Positions 53,712 through 64,000 of a DNA stretch of 64,000 nucleotides are shown here, one piece after another; the stretch's first letter is position 1; each line of letters begins with the position of its first letter. The position numbers and the translations under genes were made by a program. Location of the stretch: NCBI GenBank assembly GCA_020137815.1, contig CM035353.1, positions 5,761,597-5,825,596 on the forward strand, read 5' to 3'. This DNA comes from Hormiphora californensis. Lineage: Eukaryota; Ctenophora; Tentaculata; Cydippida; Pleurobrachiidae. The notes below the pieces were generated by a model that was given only the letters and a program-made list of their open reading frames with translations, made no database searches and was not told the DNA's origin.

Positions 53712-54715
53712 ATCTCTCTCACTTTCTAATTATCTCTCATATCTCCCTCAATCTTAATCTCTATTTCTCTCTTTGTCTCTTTCTCAGAATTTAACTATTG
53801 GTACGTCCAACATAAAATATCCCAAGCCAAGCTAAGTCTCTCTCACGGGATCAGTCTATCTCTCTCACTCTCTAAACTCTGTCCCCTTCTCTATATACTC
53901 TAGACCTCTTTTAAATCTACCAATGAGACATTTACACTTTATTTGCATTAATATCCCAATATTATATGTTTTGCTATCGGGTGCCGATATCGCGGTGGTA
54001 ATTTTACGGTACCACGGGGGGGGGGCTCAAGCCAGTTCTCACATCCCAGAGAAACCAGCCTCAGAATCAGCAAAACAAACACATAAACAGCAGGAAGAAG
54101 ATTTGTGATGAAAAATTTCCCCGCTGGACCAGATTATTGTTATAGATGCCTTTTGTAGATAACAGATATAATAGCATAGTGTTTTCTTTTCGCAGTTCAG
54201 ACGGGGATTCGTCTGATGCTTCATTTTAATTGTCCTTGTCGATATATCACTGAAGAACGTCCTATCCTTGCCTTGTGTACAGCATTTTTTCTCACTCTGG
54301 GAGGGTTCAGCAGATCAATTCTTGCCTTGTTCTTCTTGCACATTTCTCCGCCAATAAAACCGATTGCCACCGATATAATTGCATTTCCTCATTGCTTCTG
54401 AGCAACCTTAGATTCCGCTCAAGAGTTAATGATTGCATGTCCAGTGTGTGTGTGTGTGTGTGTGTGTGTCAGTGTGTGATTCGCATTGGTGGTCGTCACA
54501 CAATCATTGAGCTGATGCAACCGTTTGCTTGAGAATTGTGTGTTACTGGAGGGCGCGGAACCACCCACCGTGAGTTTCTCGCGCGCACTCCCGCTCCTCA
54601 ACGACGCGCGCCATTGTTGCCATGCCAAAAACGGTGTGAAGTGACTTTGTTATTGTGACTGTTTTTGTGTACATCTCCAGTTTATTCTAACCCAACTCCC
54701 TTCCCTGTAGCAAGC
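53393..54715. promoter_or_regulatory. Shared upstream region of receptor and centrin
   Basis: 1.3 kb between divergent start codons. It contains CT-rich sequence (53625-53715 almost pure), a (GT)n tract at 54443-54468 and a CG-rich stretch 54570-54615 just before the X-box. No clear TATA box for either gene. CTGTAG at 54705-54710 could be the acceptor of a 5'-UTR intron of centrin. Confidence 0.5.
54616..54629 (+). promoter_or_regulatory. X-box-like RFX site upstream of centrin
   Basis: GTTGCCATGCCAAA matches 12 of 14 positions of the palindromic RFX consensus GTTGCCATGGCAAC and lies 87 bp before the centrin ATG. RFX factors drive ciliary and centriolar genes in animals, so the location fits. 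Binding itself is inferred. Confidence 0.55.
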
Positions 54716-56475
<1,760 letters not shown>

Positions 56476-56556
56476 ACCAGAGAGACACTCGTTAGATATT
56501 TTCAATGTGCGATATCAAGGGACTTTATTGTGCCTAATATTATTGTATTATGTTAA

Positions 56557-56562
56557 AATAAA
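56557..56562 (+). other. Centrin polyadenylation signal
   Basis: AATAAA 82 bp after the centrin stop codon. Confidence 0.7.
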
Positions 56563-56934
56563 GAGGTTTTTTGCGGTCACCCTCCCATTTGTTGATCAAA
56601 TTAACATATTGTTGATTAACAACAACAATTATAATCTCAAATCTTGGCCAGCAACAGTCTCCCTTTTTTCAATATCTTTAAGTTTCCGCAATTTTGCTTT
56701 TCAATTTAAAGGCGATGTGTGTATGAATCTCCTAGTGGCCAAAGTGGTTTGTGTAATTTGTGATATCTTTTTCTCCCCCTGAGATACATTTTTACCCACA
56801 CCGAAATTCACGACTTTTTTCCCGTTGATCTGTCTGGCGGCGCCAGACCCCGATTCTATTCTCAAATTAGCATGCTCAGATCTACTCAACAAGCTCAGAT
56901 GGGGTTCGCGGCGCCAGACAGCCATTGATAAGGA

Positions 56935-57432
56935 TAATGTTTCGTCTGTATTAGGTACTGTACCTGGTCTGTATTAGGTACTGTACCTGGTCTGTATTAG
57001 GTACTGTACCTGGTATGTATTAGGTACTGTACCTGGTCTGTATTAGGTACTGTACCTGGTCTGTATTAGGTACTGTACCTGGTCTGTATTAGGAACTGTA
57101 CCTGGTCTGTATTAGGAACTGTACCTGGTCTGTATTAGGTACTGTACCTGGTCTGTATTAGGTACTGTACCTGATCTGTATTAGGTACTGTACCTGGTCT
57201 GTATAAGGTACTGTACCTGGTCTGTATTAGGTACTGTACCTGGTCTGTATTAGGTACGTACCTAATACAGACCAGGTACAGCACCTAATACAGACCAGGT
57301 ACAGTACTGTACCTGGTCTGTATTAGGTACTGTACCTGGTCTGTATTAGGTACTGTACCTGGTCTGTATTAGGTACTGTACATGGTATGTATTATGTACT
57401 GTACCTGGTCTGTATTAGGTACTGTACCTGGT
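56935..57432. repeat. 23-bp minisatellite with an internal inversion
   Basis: About 20 copies of CTGGTCTGTATTAGGTACTG-TAC. At 57257-57303 two units run in the opposite orientation, creating a hairpin-forming switch. Confidence 0.93.
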
Positions 57433-57503
57433 AGACCCCGGCAACGCTGATACGGGCCAAATTCTCCCGCAGGGAAAACCCTAGTCGTCTCACTCAAGAG
57501 ATT

Positions 57504-57685
57504 AATTTTGATTTTAAACCCACACACACCAGCGCTGTTAAAATTTCTCTCCCCCATTCTAAAAGTAACAATCTCGTGCGCTGTTATCCAACGCGACCGT
57601 TAAAATGGTGTCCGAGATTGTTACTTTTAGAATGAGGGAGAGAAATTTTAACAGCGCTGGTGTGTGCGGGTTTAAAATCAAAATT
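57504..57685. mobile_element. Small inverted-repeat element
   Basis: Arms of about 72 bp (ATTTTGATTTTAAACCCACA and on) around a 30-bp loop; MITE-like. Confidence 0.8.
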
Positions 57686-57998
57686 TTAATTTTAACTATG
57701 GGTTAGCTCACATCTTTGAAAAAGTGTAGATAAAGAGTCCGCCCAATATAGACTGCTTAGAGTCTAAGCAGTGTTATAATAGTGGGGAGGCGTGTTGGTG
57801 TTTGGATTCAGATACAGGTACCTGGATCTACCAGCAGTGATTTATCTGGGTACTCCTCTGCTTAATGTTATTACTAACAAATAAGCTTAGCTACCACTCG
57901 TCTACCACCATGATCATGTGAATCACATTGTGATATTCTAACGTAATAAAAACACAATTTGTTAGACAATTTGAAAGACAATTTGCTAAATTATTGAT

Positions 57999-58588
57999 TT
58001 ATCCACGGCAATGGAGCGCGTAGACATCGTTGGCCCAACCGCCTCCTTCTCCTCCCTTGCAGTTGTTAGCACGTCCGTATTTCCTGTAGGTTTTGTGAGC
58101 GTGGGGTCCACTGGCACACCATCCTCCGTTCTGGACAGCAAACACCTTGAATCCTGAAATGTTTGTTAATGTTTAGAAGAGATCATTTAGGAAATCAGAA
58201 ATGTAATAGATAGGTATGTATGTAACCCTATCCCTCCGTGCGTGCTTATAGCCAACACGCTAGGTGGACTCTTAGTCTAAAAGCAGACTCTGAAACTTCT
58301 AACAATGTTTAGACCTAGAGTGCGCAACCTGATATGCAATTATTTTTAGTAATTAACTACATAATATAACATACCCCTGCCACCAGCGACATCAGCACAT
58401 TTCCTGACGGGGTCCCTCCTTGCACCGTAGTTGTCCTTCAGAGCGGGGTGAGATCCTTCCATGGGAGGAATAGCACGCTGTCCCTTATCCCTCCAGCATC
58501 CCAATGGCTTGATATGGCATCTCCTGGCATCAACGATAGGGGCAAGTAGCCCGACCAGGGCAATAAGAAGAAGACAAGTAAACCTCAT
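57999..58588 (-). CDS. Secreted cysteine-containing protein, 122 aa
   Basis: Exons 58375-58588 and 57999-58153, phase 1, AG/GT. Signal peptide MRFTCLLLIALVGLLAPIVDA, then one module with motifs GCWRDKGQRAIPPMEG, DNYGARRDPVRKCADVA, FAVQNGGWCASG, TYRKYGRANNC and WANDVY. I recognise this pattern (Cys-Trp start, RAIP-LEG, KCA-VA, FAVQ-GG-C, Y-KYG) from secreted and extracellular proteins of many invertebrates, often beside other adhesive or lectin modules, but cannot give it a firm family name or function. About six cysteines after cleavage could form three disulphides. Complete small protein with start, stop and a TATA-like box. Confidence 0.85.
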
Positions 58589-58633
58589 AGTTAGTAGTAG
58601 TTGTGAGTACTGATTTGGAGGGGATTTGGAGAG

Positions 58634-58643
58634 ATATTTAAAC
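58634..58643 (-). promoter_or_regulatory. TATA-like box of the secreted protein gene
   Basis: On the minus strand TTTAAATATC sits about 45 bp before the ATG at 58588, a spacing that fits a short 5' UTR. Confidence 0.45.
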
Positions 58644-58904
58644 CACCTAGTGAGTGTAAGAAGTCTTCTTGATAGTGCTTAGCTTAATTTTTATCCACTA
58701 TTCAGCTTTTTTGCCCCTAAGTTAAATAGTGGATTTGTTTTTCCCTCTCTTAGGTTTTAGGATTTGAGGTGTTAGTTTTCCAGTGATAAAATCATCTAAA
58801 CCTGATGAGATTTCAGGTAAAACACGAAAACGGCCGTCACTGAGATCTCGGTGAATAGCCACTCACTTGACCCGAGGTTCAGGCACGACTGTTTTCCCCC
58901 ATAG

Positions 58905-58990
58905 ACTCGTTCACCCCCTAATGACTCCCCCACCCCCTAATGACTCCACCCACCCCCTAATGACTCCACCCACCCCTTACTGACTCCTCC
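58905..58990. repeat. 21-bp tandem repeat
   Basis: About four copies of CCCCCTAATGACTCCACCCA-type units. Confidence 0.8.
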
Positions 58991-59654
58991 CACCTCATAT
59001 TGAACCCTCTCCCTCCACGCCACTCATTCCTATTTTTTATATCTGATGGCTTAGGATTGTTTTGTTCAAATGCAGCACACAGGGTTGAGCAAGGCAAGCT
59101 TCTATATCTTGTTGCTGTGGTTTTTGTTTTGAGGTTAAATAGCACCTCTCGCCATGGCGCGCCAGCCCCACCGCTCCTGGTCTGAGGGTGTCGGTTAACA
59201 CTCCTTGCATCCTCCACTGAAATTGTCCGGCCAGGGGCCGTGACAAATTTTTGGAGCTTGGAAAATCCTAGATCAGAAGCAGTTCCTTTGGTTGAGGAGA
59301 ATTCGTTGAGCTCCCAGTCCAGACCAGGAGAAGCGGACGACTCCCAGTCAAGACTGGGAGCCGTAAGCCGCTGCGCCACGTCAAGGCTTCTCCTCATGCG
59401 AGCGGGTTGCTGTGGTTGAAATAGATGGAGTACTCTCTGACTCCATCTATCTCTATACTATCTCAACCAACAAGGAAATGCTGCTGCCTCAATATACATA
59501 TTGTGTTTTGAAAATACCGGCAGCCTTTTACCATTTTTCACACAGAGAAACACCGATATATTATAATATCGGCTTTATAAGTTTTAATCGTAGATAATGA
59601 TATCGCAGATCAAATTGGTTACGATGTCACAACTATTATTGCATAGATAGGGTA
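58991..59654. other. No gene recognised
   Basis: A minus-strand open frame (58957-59397) has no domain and overlaps a sequence with a perfect RNA polymerase III A-box (TGGCGCAGCGG on the minus strand at 59368-59378). This may be a SINE remnant, but no good B-box was seen. Confidence 0.35.
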
Positions 59655-60235
59655 AGCTGGGGTGAAATGGCCCACGGGGTAATGTGGCCCATGTATGGGG
59701 CAAAGTGGCCCTATTAATAATATGTGGTCACGTGACTTTTTCTCCAGCGGAGACCTGCTCGTTCTGTTCCGAATTTTTGCTTTAAAACTGCTGTCATTTC
59801 TGTTTGGGTTGGCCGATTTTAATGTTGCAAAAACTGCCAGTTAGGCTTTATATGTAATTCTCTAAAACGTGGTATAAAAATTTTGAAGAAATTGGCATTT
59901 TTTTGTCTTAATTGTCAATTTTGTGAAATCGGGGCAGTTATTGCCCACTCTCCGGGGCAAAGTGGTCCGGTCTGGGGCAAAGTGGCCCACCTCTATAAGG
60001 ACCAATGAAATGGCGCCTGCAATACCACGTGACATTGGGATGCACAAAAATATAGTCCAGACGGTCAAATTAGGGGCAAAGTGGCCTATGTTCCGGTGCA
60101 GAACATGGGCCACTTTGCCCCTAATTTGATCGTTTCGTCTAACAACACCAGGCACGTGATAAAATCGAGCAATGCCATTGGCTTGGGCCACTTCGCCCCG
60201 GTGCAAATTTTCCAAAAAAAGGATTAATTAACCCA
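59655..60235. mobile_element. Repeat element with GGGGCAAAGTGGCCC motifs
   Basis: The motif GGGGCAAAGTGGCC occurs near 59698, 59953, 59980 and 60072, and inverted near 60108 and 60184; the two ends are loosely inverted. Probably a degenerate MITE or two overlapping ones. Confidence 0.6.
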
Positions 60236-60321
60236 TTTAGGTGCGGGGCAAATTTTAGGCAGCGATTGTGGCCACATTTTTTGAGATATCGACCTGAAAT
60301 TTTGTAGGCATGTTCTAGTAG

Positions 60322-60993
60322 TATATACCCTGCTAACTTAAATAACCCGCCAGCGGCGAGAAGTCCCACTGGCGCGCTCTCAATATACAGCCAGTCCAGC
60401 GGCAGATTATTTCCCACTGGCTGGCTGTTTATTATTAACTCCTATGTTACATTCAAAGTGTGTGTAAATGATCAGTTCTTACTGAAATACAGAGGGAACA
60501 CTGTTTGCAAGAGTTACACACTGCATTGGAGAGAAAGAAACAACACATTCCGTCAATTTCTCTTTCTTTATCTCCCCTTTTGTTTCACTATCTCAATTCC
60601 TCTGTGTTATGTCTGGCATGCCCCATATCTTGTTATTTCTTTCTCTCTCTCCTTAGTAACTGTTACCAAACAATATACACTCAATTGAGAGATGTTTTTG
60701 ACTGGTTCTCAGTTCTCTTTGTGTGTTTTGATTAGTGTTCTCTCTCTTGTTAGTGTGTAATACTTGAAACAAACAACTAAAGCAGGGTATATAACCCATA
60801 AACTCTGACCAATGGCACGTTATTGGTTTAAACCCCTCCGCCTCTCCCTCGGCTACGCCTCAGGATCGTCGTCGTGATTTAAACCAGTTTATCCGCCACT
60901 GGCGGATAAACTACAGCTACCTTCTCCCAGCGGCGCGCTGGGAGAAAGGTATCTGAAATAACGTGCCAGTGGCCAGAGTTTATGCCTCATATA
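60322..60993. mobile_element. 672-bp non-autonomous element, copy B
   Basis: Same length, orientation and nearly the same sequence as 4668-5339, with identical terminal and internal hairpins. Only scattered substitutions separate the two copies, implying recent activity. Confidence 0.85.
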
Positions 60994-61609
60994 ACTACGA
61001 GTCTTAGTGGAGCCGGATTTTTGATTTTTTTTAATTAATTAATTGATTATAGGCAATTAAAATTCAGTGTTTTACTGTTTTAGCGTGCCCTCAAGGTAGG
61101 GGTAATTGCGTTACCGACTCTGTATAATAAATGGTAGAGAGCTGCCGATAGCTTCAAAACACAATAATTGTATTGAGGCTGCACCATTTCCTTGAAGCAG
61201 TGGTTGAATAATATAGAGATAAATGGAGTCAGAGAAGGTATACTGTACCTAAGCTAGCAAATCATGTAAAAATAATGCTCCCTACAAGCGTCTCTGTATG
61301 TAGGGTAGACCGGGGTAATTTGAACGGTGGGGCAATGTAGTCACAGGATAAAGGACACCTCGAGAGATGTACCAGTAAATAAGTTAGTCACTTACAAATG
61401 ATTTCTCAGCCGAAAATGGGTTTTCGCGAAACTTCGAACTTCGAACTTCAGTGTGTGTCGCGAGGTTGAGATTTGAACTTCAGTGTGTCTCGCCCCTCTT
61501 ACCCTTTGAAGGGCCTAAAAACCCAAATTTTAATCAATTATTTTGAACACTACATCGTAACAAGCATGCTATTGGAGTCCCAAAAAGCATAGGCTCACGC
61601 CACATGGAT
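60994..61609. other. No gene recognised
   Basis: AT-rich intergenic sequence. A TTCGAACTTC-type duplication lies near 61430-61485. No exon or structured repeat beyond that. Confidence 0.5.
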
Positions 61610-61730
61610 TACCTACAACTATGGCTCATGCAACTATGGCTCATAGAATCTATGAGCCATAGATGCATGCAACTATGGCTCATAGATTCTATGAGCCATA
61701 GATGCATACAACTATGGCTCATAGAAATGT
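61610..61730. repeat. Tandem palindromes CTATGGCTCATAG
   Basis: Three near-copies in which CTATGGCTCATAGA and TCTATGAGCCATAG face each other; each can fold into a hairpin. Confidence 0.85.
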
Positions 61731-61764
61731 GATCTGATTAGGTTCTAGTGAGAGTGAGAGGGAC

Positions 61765-61815
61765 GTAAGTGACACGTGAGTGACACGTGAGTGACACGTG
61801 AATGGCACGTGAGAG
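61765..61815. repeat. 11-bp repeat with CACGTG E-boxes
   Basis: Four copies of GTGACACGTGA-like units, each with a perfect CACGTG. Confidence 0.85.
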
Positions 61816-61910
61816 ATCGAATCATATAATATTGAATGAGCACAATATGAATAATGAGCACAAATGTAAACGATTTACATAATAATAAATCTAATATTAC
61901 ATAATTAAAA

Positions 61911-62232
61911 TTACACTATCAGTTCATCTTGGATATAATGGTAAAAGGGGTCCTTCTTTGGACAGTTCATAGAGCTTTTCACGTGAATCAGCAGCTCCTT
62001 AACACGACGTTTATTCAAATCTATGATCGGGTAGGTACTTAACAGCCGCCTTGCATTATCACTATCAGGATCCACAGTAAAAAACTCTCCAACAGGTCTG
62101 ATTTTCGAGAAAGTAGTATAGGTAGGATGTTCCCAGAAATTGCCTGGCTAAAGTTTGTGATCTTTCACACTCTTCCAAAACCTCCCGGTACTCGTTGAAC
62201 GTTGTAGTATTGTTAGTGACGTCGATAACAAT
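61911..62232 (-). pseudogene. Coding-like 3' exon of an unidentified gene
   Basis: Reading minus from 62097 to the stop at 61911 gives a coherent frame with GEFFTVDPDSDNARRLL, YPIIDLNKRRVKELL and MNCPKKDPFYHYIQDEL. A possible acceptor (AATCAG) lies at 62098-62099. Upstream, 62117-62232 encodes another plausible stretch (FNEYREVLEECERSQTLARQ) one base out of frame with it. Either these are two exons or one exon with a frameshift. The upstream part is shared with both arms of the foldback at 62117-63303. Family not recognised. Confidence 0.45.
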
Positions 62233-63303
62233 TATAGCTAGTGAATCCACTAACAAATTCTAATGAGCGGGATGGATATGTGACAGTGTCACATATCCAC
62301 CCCCCTTACTGACACGATTCTGGGATGCGTCATTAGCAGAGTGAAACGATACGAGATACGAAACTTATGATTCGGGGGAGCTCATTAGCAGTGTGAGACG
62401 ATACGGTATATGGAACATGATTCGGGGAAGCTTATTAGGAGTGTTAGACGATATGAGACACGATTCGGAGAATGTTTTATCGCTCTTTCTATATATCTCT
62501 ATCTCTTTTTGTCAATTATCTTGAGAACCAGATGAGATACCTACCCATACTAATGCGAGGAAGCTACAAACTTTGGTGCCCTTTTTTTTGTCCATACTCC
62601 TTTTCCTTTTTTTATCTGGATGTCGGCTCAGCCCCGTTGTTTTTATATATTAGGGGGATATGTTGTTGTTTTAGATGGAATTTGGTCTGTTTGGCAAGAC
62701 TCGAAAATAAATAAAACCCAACGCATTCCATCTAAAACAACATATCCTCCTAAAAACAATGAGGCGAGCCGATAGGCTCTTATTACCAAAAATAAGGGCA
62801 CTAAACTCACCAAGTGTGTAGCGTCAGCTCGCATTATAGTATTAAGTATAATGGTAGGCACCTCATCTGGTTCTCAAGTCCCAGATAATTGACAAAAAGA
62901 GATAGAGATCGATAGAGATAGAGATAGATAGAAAGAGCGATAAAACATTCTCCGAATCGTGTCTCATATCGTCTAACACTCCTAATAAGCTTCCCCGAAT
63001 CATGTTCCATATACCGTATCGTCTCACACTGCTAATGAGCTCCCCCGAATCATAAGTTTCGTATCTCGTATCGTTTCACTCTGCTAATGACGCATCCCAG
63101 AATCGTGTCAGTAAGGGGGGTGGATATGTGACACTGTCACATATCCATCCCGCTCATTAGAATTTGTTAGTGGATTCACTAGCTATAATTGTTATCGACG
63201 TCACTAACAATACTACAACGTTCAACGAGTACCGGGAGGTTTTGGAAGAGTGTGAAAGATCACAAACTTTAGCCAGGCAATTTCTGGGAACATCCTACCT
63301 ATA
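62117..63303. mobile_element. Foldback element, arms about 430 bp
   Basis: Ends TATAGGTAGGATGTTCCCAG and complement. Arms extend to about 62550 and from about 62850. The loop contains an inverted pair related to the GC-rich block of the 45-kb array (GTCGGCTCAGCCCCGTTGTT). Outer arm segments carry coding-like sequence. Confidence 0.85.
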
Positions 63304-63316
63304 GGGGGGGGGTTCC

Positions 63317-63436
63317 AACCTATTTTTTTGTATTTTTTTGTATTTTTTTGTACGGACCATACATAAAAGTATCCAAAATTCCTGTTTTTTTCCATACAAA
63401 CAATACAAAAAAATACAAAAAAATACAAAAAAATAA
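63317..63436. repeat. Inverted TATTTTTTTG repeats
   Basis: Three GTATTTTTTT units and, about 60 bp later, three complementary units form a hairpin. The same unit recurs at 63930-63990. Confidence 0.8.
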
Positions 63437-63511
63437 TGAAGGATTTGGGTGCGTGAAAAAAGTATAAATAATACATGTACATGAACATAAACGGAACCCA
63501 GCTATACATAA

Positions 63512-63800
63512 ACGGTAAGAAATTGCGATTCGGGGAAATTTCTCGCTTAGAAAATACGATTCGAGAAAATTTTCTCGGTAAGAAATTGCGATTCGGGGAA
63601 ATTTCTCGCTTAGAAAATACGATTCGAGAAAATTTTCTCGGTAAGAAATTGCGATTCGGGGAAATTTCTCGCTTAGAAAATACGATTCGGGAAAATTTTC
63701 TCGGTAAGAAATTGCGATTCGGGGAAATTTCTCGCTTAGAAAATACGATCCGAGAAAATTTTCTCGGTAAGAAATTGCGATTCGGGGAAATTTCTCTCGC
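63512..63800. repeat. 63-bp tandem repeat, about 4.5 copies
   Basis: Unit begins GGTAAGAAATTGCGATTCGG. 63 is a multiple of three and the unit lacks stops in one frame on each strand, so open frames of 128 aa (plus, 63475-63861, ATG start) and 163 aa (minus) result. No known domain; treated as non-coding. Confidence 0.85.
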
Positions 63801-64000
63801 GATTTTGGCATGCTACATATGTAAAATATGTATATATTTTGTGCTAAATTGCGTGAAATAGCGTGGAAGAATGTTTAAAAACAGTAAAAGTTCGAACAAT
63901 AATGGTAAATTACCATATAAAACTGTTTTTATTTTTTTGTATTTTTTTGTACTTTTTTGTATTTTTTTGTATTTTTTTGTATTTTTTTGTTTGAGGAAAG

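Noticed and set aside
59260-59397. tRNA-like or SINE sequence on the minus strand
   Set aside because: A-box is perfect but no convincing B-box or tRNA fold; left as a remark only.

Overview
This is nuclear DNA from an animal, almost certainly a marine invertebrate. A sponge or another early-branching lineage is plausible, but the window alone cannot fix the clade. The evidence is many short GT-AG exons in large repeat-filled introns, a furin-type proprotein convertase, a centrin ending in KKTSLY, a receptor built from shuffled extracellular modules, and abundant (CT)n, minisatellites and foldback elements. No bacterial genes, CRISPR arrays, rRNA or tRNA were found. All gene models were built by hand by reading splice sites and matching intron phases, and they are untested by RNA.

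Layout. 0.45-5.64 kb (minus): eleven exons of an unidentified coiled-coil protein whose 3' end lies outside the window. 7.66-36.80 kb (plus): a complete 21-exon furin-like proprotein convertase (about 733 aa) stretched over 29 kb by foldback transposons, MITEs, microsatellites, a block of probable assembly junk (11.83-13.25 kb) and a 7.5-kb 16-bp minisatellite. 36.8-39.86 kb: a convergent intergenic region made mainly of small inverted-repeat elements. 39.86-53.39 kb (minus): a 19-exon gene for a 1974-aa seven-transmembrane receptor with signal peptide, F5/8C (fucolectin-like) domain, three kringles, cysteine-rich and LDLa repeats, and a class A 7TM bundle. One of its introns holds a 5-kb tandem array. 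54.72-56.48 kb (plus): centrin, divergent from the receptor, with an RFX-type X-box in its promoter, a one-base frameshift in EF-hand 2 as sequenced, and a possible alternative product from its first intron. 58.0-58.6 kb (minus): a 122-aa secreted cysteine-containing protein. 58.6-64 kb: repeats, a second copy of the 672-bp element seen at 4.7 kb, a coding-like 3' exon at 61.9 kb, a long foldback, and a 63-bp tandem repeat.

Two things stand out. First, the receptor joins discoidin-like, kringle and LDLa modules to a 7TM domain; its first kringle keeps the classical two-exon 1-2-1 intron phasing. I know of no such receptor. Second, the convertase gene repeatedly carries tandem copies of its own 3' splice-site neighbourhood: exons 5 and 9 each have upstream decoy acceptors with copies of the exon's first bases, the intron before exon 18 is a huge array of a unit containing the branch-point-like CTAAC, and the last intron holds about 21 tandem copies of a CTAAC/polypyrimidine/CAG unit. 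A MITE also appears to supply a 5' splice donor in the receptor gene. Splice-site duplication and transposon-made splice signals are a recurrent theme here.
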